Source: Pseudodesulfovibrio profundus (GTDB taxonomy: Bacteria > Desulfobacterota > Desulfovibrionia > Desulfovibrionales > Desulfovibrionaceae). From it: DNA of 64,000 nucleotides. The stretch lies in NCBI RefSeq assembly GCF_900217235.1, contig NZ_LT907975.1, positions 3,695,001 to 3,759,000 on the forward strand. Reading direction: 5' to 3'. Numbering within the stretch: the stretch's first letter is position 1; each line of letters opens with the position of its first letter. Of this stretch, positions 60,901 to 64,000 are shown in pieces. A program made the position numbers and the translations under genes. The notes below the pieces were generated by a model, which saw nothing but the letters and a program-made list of their open reading frames with translations, did not search any database and was not told the DNA's origin.

Positions 60901-62322
60901 TTTATTGTAATCTGGAATCGGGGTGGTCGCGAAATCCAAGATAACAGCCCATTCCAATGCTAGTAATTGTTCAATTTCTACTAAAGGTAATTCTCTTGCG
61001 CTAGGAGAGAGAATTAAAATGTTCAATCCTTTCGGATCAAACCCGCCTATATCATCCCAAAGTCCATCTGAAATTGACTCGCAAACAAAGTTGTCCAGCC
61101 CCAAGGAGGGGATTTTATCACATTTTGTCTCTTCTTGCTTCTCTAGGAGCGGAACCATGCCATTGTCTGATGCGCAGACAACAGTATCGGTCACTTTGAG
61201 GGCTTCATTGAGAAAAATTGATGCCCACACGAAAGCCTGTCGATATTGGGACGGCGAAATGCCATTTGATGTTCCGTCTTTACATAATGGCTTGTTGACA
61301 AAACTCAGTCCGGCAGCAACTTGAGCAATGAGAAATTGTAGCCAAATGTCATCTGTGCGATCTGGAAACGTCTTTTCAACAATAGAGATAGAGGGAAGTC
61401 TTCCTCCAATGACTGCATCAGCCCAGCCCCTTTCATCAGGAGCCAGTCCGTTAAAATCAATCTCACCACAAGAGGCCAACTGCTTCGTAAGCTGGAACCA
61501 ACGGACCTCACCAAGTCCATTCAATTCATTGAGCAACGTTGCTAGTTCAAAATAAGCATGGTCAAAAAAGAATAAGGCAGAGGGTTTGTAAAAAGCCAAA
61601 TCTATGAGGTAAATGCCAAGGACATCAGCTCCCTGTCCTGCACGGACAAATATGTTAGATGCATGACAATCCCCGTGGGTCGGCCCCATAAGAGGGCGAA
61701 TCATGGGAGTCTCATTTTCTGAACTTAGCGCATATGTATATGGGTTGGGCAAGACTTCATCGCAATGTATGAATTGGTTTGAATCAACAATAGAAAGGCC
61801 AAATTGCTCTTCCATGTTACTTCTGATCCGTCCTTTAGTAGCCTCTAGGCGATAATCGAGAGCTTGTTTTAGGAGTTTTGGATAATCTGCAAGGGCATGG
61901 TGTGATACCGATGAGTCAGACCAAAGAATGTCCCCGAGTTTAATGTATGCCGATTTGAATAGCGTCATGGAAGTTACAAGTGGACGCCATTGAATGCGAG
62001 ATCTTCCAGCAAGCTGCATAAGCAGCAGATACTGGTCTTCAAATTCATATGTTTCAACTAACTCAGGAATGTTGCCACCAAAGGCTCCCTCATCTTGGGC
62101 TTGCCGATGTAATGCCTCTTCTCCTTCATAGCCATGGGGGATGTTGTCGACTTTAAGGACATACAATCCGTTGCGGTCTCCGTCGCAATCTACGAGTCCA
62201 ACATAGGCTCCAGATTTACCTTCCCAAAAAAACTCTCGAATATTGAGAGCTATATTTCTTTCCTTTTGGAAAGCGTTAATAATGCCGGTGAGTTCGCTGG
62301 GCGTGTCTGGTGTTGGGGCCAT
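57928..62322 (-). CDS. Kinase-like phosphotransferase fused to a SAMD9-like STAND NTPase (candidate defence protein)
   Basis: A 1464-residue protein. Residues 1-380 look like an aminoglycoside-phosphotransferase/kinase-type domain: GLYVLKVDN (ATP-binding Lys), MGPTHGDCHASNIFV (catalytic HGDxxxxN loop near 216) and IYLIDLAFYKPS (metal Asp near 241). Residues 400-650 are an unassigned alpha/beta region (LALEWAVILDFATTPIPD; VRVLVCGDESSTTFTRFV). Around 675-780 is a P-loop NTPase: FRRGLPIEWAELAQQ, a Walker A of the GGSTL type (NLLHEPSAGGSTLSRRIAWE) and Walker B LPLLVVIEASI. Helical repeats fill 900-1380, and the last 70 residues (VSGVLVKYSGPQNATVDLGN...) look like an OB fold. This order resembles SAMD9-family STAND proteins with a kinase in place of the usual N-terminal domains. 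AGGAG six bases before 62322 fixes the start. It is a single gene. Confidence 0.75.
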   Translation of the reverse strand: MAPTPDTPSELTGIINAFQKERNIALNIREFFWEGKSGAYVGLVDCDGDRNGLYVLKVDNIPHGYEGEEALHRQAQDEGAFGGNIPELVETYEFEDQYLLLMQLAGRSRIQWRPLVTSMTLFKSAYIKLGDILWSDSSVSHHALADYPKLLKQALDYRLEATKGRIRSNMEEQFGLSIVDSNQFIHCDEVLPNPYTYALSSENETPMIRPLMGPTHGDCHASNIFVRAGQGADVLGIYLIDLAFYKPSALFFFDHAYFELATLLNELNGLGEVRWFQLTKQLASCGEIDFNGLAPDERGWADAVIGGRLPSISIVEKTFPDRTDDIWLQFLIAQVAAGLSFVNKPLCKDGTSNGISPSQYRQAFVWASIFLNEALKVTDTVVCASDNGMVPLLEKQEETKCDKIPSLGLDNFVCESISDGLWDDIGGFDPKGLNILILSPSARELPLVEIEQLLALEWAVILDFATTPIPDYNKWSKRPFRQAWPGNIPQETKILSKGALWIFANGRIDLSDAPPAESVAEWRRNYIRDLNSFFESVAQQIAPSNVRVLVCGDESSTTFTRFVTESIDTYFHTSLAPVLINGVQSDNLPDSVDCVPIKLDDFFCRIEAYGDPETLAANKQPLLPCRIDRSVKLHPLKKGLFDRAQKDLTFVHRRLCDEFPSGREFGVDFRRGLPIEWAELAQQIDIERELTPRITKQIQAALSESSNRTINLLHEPSAGGSTLSRRIAWELMEENPVVFIDQITEDTAGYLREIFQFTSLPLLVVIEASIVKESSRESLLQQLWEDNTRAVFLWVARTYEEQAKSKDVLTCLLSKTETQDFLEAYLEQVSETSRIKNIRELARRSELVDQRTPFFFGLNAFEEEYYGLEQLVASTINNLSLSGKDLLADLCLASAFSSEGLPLQEFKLLCEKDNEGEYPFSDNSPFAIEYDTGIRVSHRLIALKTLKALARNKDTWKADIVGWALHLLKSIEHLHSKDSERVKKFIETLFLTRDTAIVLEADTDYQAGRFASKRFSPLILHIGNSEQSRSLLKELTRIWPFENHYAVHYARHLLYESPKEIEAAITVAERAENSEEGEFDDVVIHTVGMCYRGQIEAHFEEAKELGTPYEDIASTVRQDFEISKEKFVKATELNPRSEYGHVATIQSVSILVNRIKTLTKKDTLESLLASPDLRWLADAMQIAEESIAVLRSWQRHKSSTRVDRTIAEWDLVYGNVDAVIGQLRVLVNRGGDNELRRALCSAMLRKRKRQWERLPQADLRSIVNMMDQNIHMKGVRDSDIRSWLFAYRHLETFDIQVAVQRLLDWRSLRPKEVLPVFYLSVMNFLRWLSNKNIGYADEINKWLDHCRQNRQLGQKKQWGHEWLVKGKNGPRAMHFSELTFDPSKVIRGNEPGRDKKLKTFHRVSGVLVKYSGPQNATVDLGNRILAPIVPLQTIVKDDLGKRVSLIVAFTYDGLRGWDPMLDEE

Positions 62323-62607
62323 TTGTGTCTCCTGTTCCAATATTAGACACATTTCCAATAGATTATTTTATATAACAAGTAAATGGGCTAATGCGACGAG
62401 ATGCCCTTTTCTGTGTATAGGATTATGTTGTTCTTCGTTTGGCGTTTTGATGATCATAGTTGAATGTGCAGGCAATAACGTGTTGGGTGTTCATGCTAGA
62501 TGGTATGATTCAGAGTAAATGAGAAGAGTGGAAGAGGTCGAAAACTGCAATCTCCTACCCAAGGGTATACGCCCCTGCCACCCCAGGACATCCCCTTGCA
62601 CTCAATT

Positions 62608-62633
62608 GTATACCAGCCTGTATACCAAGGCAC
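62608..62633. repeat. GTATACC arm-type repeat left of att site 3
   Basis: GTATACCAGCCTGTATACC then AAGGCAC; one base different from 22732-22757, and the preceding TGCACTCAA is shared as well. It lies inside the right end of island B. Confidence 0.55.
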
Positions 62634-62666
62634 AAAAAAAGCACTTATGGTTGCCCATAAGTGCTT
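62632..62666 (-). terminator. Terminator behind tRNA-Thr fragment 3
   Basis: Minus strand: AAGCACTTATGG-GCAA-CCATAAGTGCTTTTTTT. Same place and T-run as at 22756 with compensating stem differences. Confidence 0.85.
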
Positions 62667-62674
62667 GATTTCGT

Positions 62675-62720
62675 TGGAGCCAGAAATCGGAGTTGAACCG
62701 ACGACCTACTGATTACGAAT
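62675..62720 (-). repeat. Attachment site 3: 3' fragment of tRNA-Thr(CGT)
   Basis: Same fragment as at 22798 (identical from TTCGTAATCAG to the CCA end). The 5' half of a tRNA does not follow; the DNA beyond is unrelated, so this is another island junction and not the intact gene. Confidence 0.85.
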
Positions 62721-63267
62721 AGGTCGGCAGATGGCTTAAATAAAGGGTTTTCGGGCGGCAGGGACCCGATAGGGACCTCGGGAGTCGGTAAAGGTCGATT
62801 TTGTGCAATGCCAATTTTACCCCTCTGAAAGCCTCTAAATGACCACGGCTCATAGGGTAAAACGCCAATCAAATAGCCGTCCTGCAGGATGGCTTTCCCC
62901 CCTGTTTCTGAAATTGAAAAGTTTTGAAAAAGCTGGGAAACCCGCCTGGGCATTGCAACGAACTGATTTTCAGTCAGTAGGTCAAGGTCCTGTAAAACTG
63001 GCACAGAGCTGCAGCCTATTGCAAAGAGCGCAAAAAGAGTAATAGGCTTAACATCCTACAGCCGCCACATTCTCGAAGATAATTTGCGTACCCTCAAACT
63101 TGCACAAAAAAGGGACGAAAAAGCGCGAAGGCGGGAGCGGAGGAGTGTTTTTTTGAGGGGAGGGTTTTGAATCCTTAGCTAAATGCCTGCTCTGGCTTGT
63201 ACTCAAAAGATATATCTATAAAGATGGTCAGTGGTGATAGGTAAGTTGAATCCTAAAAAGTAGGTTG
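62721..63267. other. Gene-free left edge of the next island
   Basis: No gene supported. It contains GGGACCCGATAGGGACC at about 62761-62777 (a direct repeat AGGGACC) close to att site 3, placed like the arm repeats of the other islands but of a different sequence. The remainder shows no clear structure. Confidence 0.35.
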
Positions 63268-64000
63268 ATGATGTGCGATTTATCAGAAAGATGTGATGCG
63301 GCTATAGAGTCTCGTTCTCAGGAAAAAATTGATCTATGCATCGAAGAAATACAGCTATTAGCTGAATCTAATAAAGGGAGTCTGGCGAAGGCTCAATTGA
63401 GCTACTATTTAGGAAATTTGTTTAATGCTAAGTCTGATTTATCAAATGAAAGAACTCATTTGATGAATGGCCCACGGCCAGTGAACTTGATGAAGGCACT
63501 AGAGCATAGACGTAAATCCTTTAATCTCTCCCGTGAAAAAGAAGATGTTTTACACGAACTTTGCCAAGTTAATCTGTCTAATTCATATTTCTCTATGTGC
63601 AGATATGTAGAATCTCTCGAGTTATTAGATGGATATAGTTTTGAAAATAATGAAAGCAAATATGTTGGCCTATGCAGGCAGATTTTCTTATTAGATCAAA
63701 TTGAGCCAATGCTAGATGACGATGGGCACGCTGAACAGTTTGCAATGAGACGGTTAGATTTATTCAATCGGATGTATGATGAGAGAAAAGAAATTCAGCA
63801 TCCTGGAGTGTTGAGATATATCAGTGCAGAAGAAAACGTTAAATATAACGAAAAGCTTACCTTTTTTTTTAAAGATACTAAAAGGATAGAGGCCCTATCT
63901 GAAAAACCATCCTATTCTCCCGATGAAATGAGTTATCGGGAATGGTGTCTTGAGAATAGACTTTTTTTAAATCCCCTTAATATAATTTCTGACCTTTGGA
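63268..64000 (+). CDS. LA2681-type HEPN protein, partial (runs off window)
   Basis: An open frame of 244 codons from ATG-ATG at 63268 to the window end with no stop. The first part is helical and TPR-like (AKAQLSYYLGNLFNAKSDLS, then NLMKALEHRRKSFNLS). Near the end SYREWCLENRLFLNPLN matches what I recall of the LA2681 HEPN family (YxxWCLxNRLFLNPLND), a group with predicted RNase activity and a place in defence islands. The HEPN active-site motif would come later and is outside the window. AT-rich, like the STAND remnant at 23.9 kb. A weak AGG lies before the first ATG. The family call is from memory of the motif. Confidence 0.6.
   Translation, partial: MMCDLSERCDAAIESRSQEKIDLCIEEIQLLAESNKGSLAKAQLSYYLGNLFNAKSDLSNERTHLMNGPRPVNLMKALEHRRKSFNLSREKEDVLHELCQVNLSNSYFSMCRYVESLELLDGYSFENNESKYVGLCRQIFLLDQIEPMLDDDGHAEQFAMRRLDLFNRMYDERKEIQHPGVLRYISAEENVKYNEKLTFFFKDTKRIEALSEKPSYSPDEMSYREWCLENRLFLNPLNIISDLW

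Noticed and set aside
62645..63004. 119-codon minus-strand frame over att site 3
   Set aside because: It reads through the tRNA fragment and its terminator; similar frames appear at the other att sites for the same reason.

Overview
The window looks like a chromosomal segment of a free-living Gram-negative bacterium, most likely a sulfate-reducing deltaproteobacterium of the Desulfovibrio/Pseudodesulfovibrio type. This is inference from gene content: copper-oxidase/CopB locus, rhodanese with paired YeeE-type sulfur transporters, a fused glycogen synthase-glucan phosphorylase, a Ros/MucR-type regulator. No species marker or complete RNA gene is present. The left 20 kb is ordinary GC-rich chromosome; the rest is accessory DNA of mixed base composition.

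Region 1 (1-20.1 kb): a minus-strand copper-resistance operon (copA, copB, small lipoprotein, cut by the window edge); a sulfur-handling operon (rhodanese plus two half-size YeeE/YedE transporters plus a lipoprotein); a GEMM-type cyclic-dinucleotide riboswitch ahead of a lone lipoprotein gene; a nucleoside deaminase; a four-gene glycogen operon (debranching enzyme, GT4 glycosyltransferase, GH57 amylase, GT3-GT35 fusion); and a P1B heavy-metal ATPase.

Region 2 (20.1-64 kb): stacked genomic islands. A 45-bp 3' fragment of a tRNA-Thr(CGT)-like gene occurs three times in the same orientation (22.80, 30.38 and 62.68 kb), each next to a terminator hairpin. These are read as attachment sites of tandemly integrated islands. 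The short repeats inside each island end differ: GCGTACA-type in the 7.5-kb island A, GTATACC-type in the 32-kb island B and in the DNA left of the first site. Island A holds a small P-loop protein, a truncated STAND NTPase, an IS3-family element with a hybrid right end, and the tnsABC genes and right end of a broken Tn7-like transposon. Island B holds a defence block (DUF4143 ATPase, type I restriction-modification with DUF3800, metallopeptidase, an extra half-size specificity subunit and a DUF4917/SIR2-like protein), a satellite- or plasmid-like mobility and replication block (two tyrosine recombinases, AlpA-like protein, CHC2 zinc protein, XRE repressor, primase-helicase), unknown genes that share a motif, a Ros/MucR regulator, two DUF2958 genes, and a 1464-residue protein. 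That protein joins a kinase-like phosphotransferase domain to a SAMD9-like STAND NTPase and a C-terminal OB-like segment. Beyond the third att site a probable LA2681-type HEPN gene runs off the window.

Three IS3-family copies were seen (20628-21993, 24894-26259, 52663-53952). The first two carry a structured segment after the transposase gene that shows a compensatory base-pair change between copies; the third carries a perfect 40-bp palindrome in the equivalent place and splits a host gene with a 3-bp target duplication. The strongest candidates for something undescribed are the kinase-STAND protein, the three-member AWxxG family of island proteins, and the DUF4917/half-HsdS/DUF3800-decorated restriction locus.
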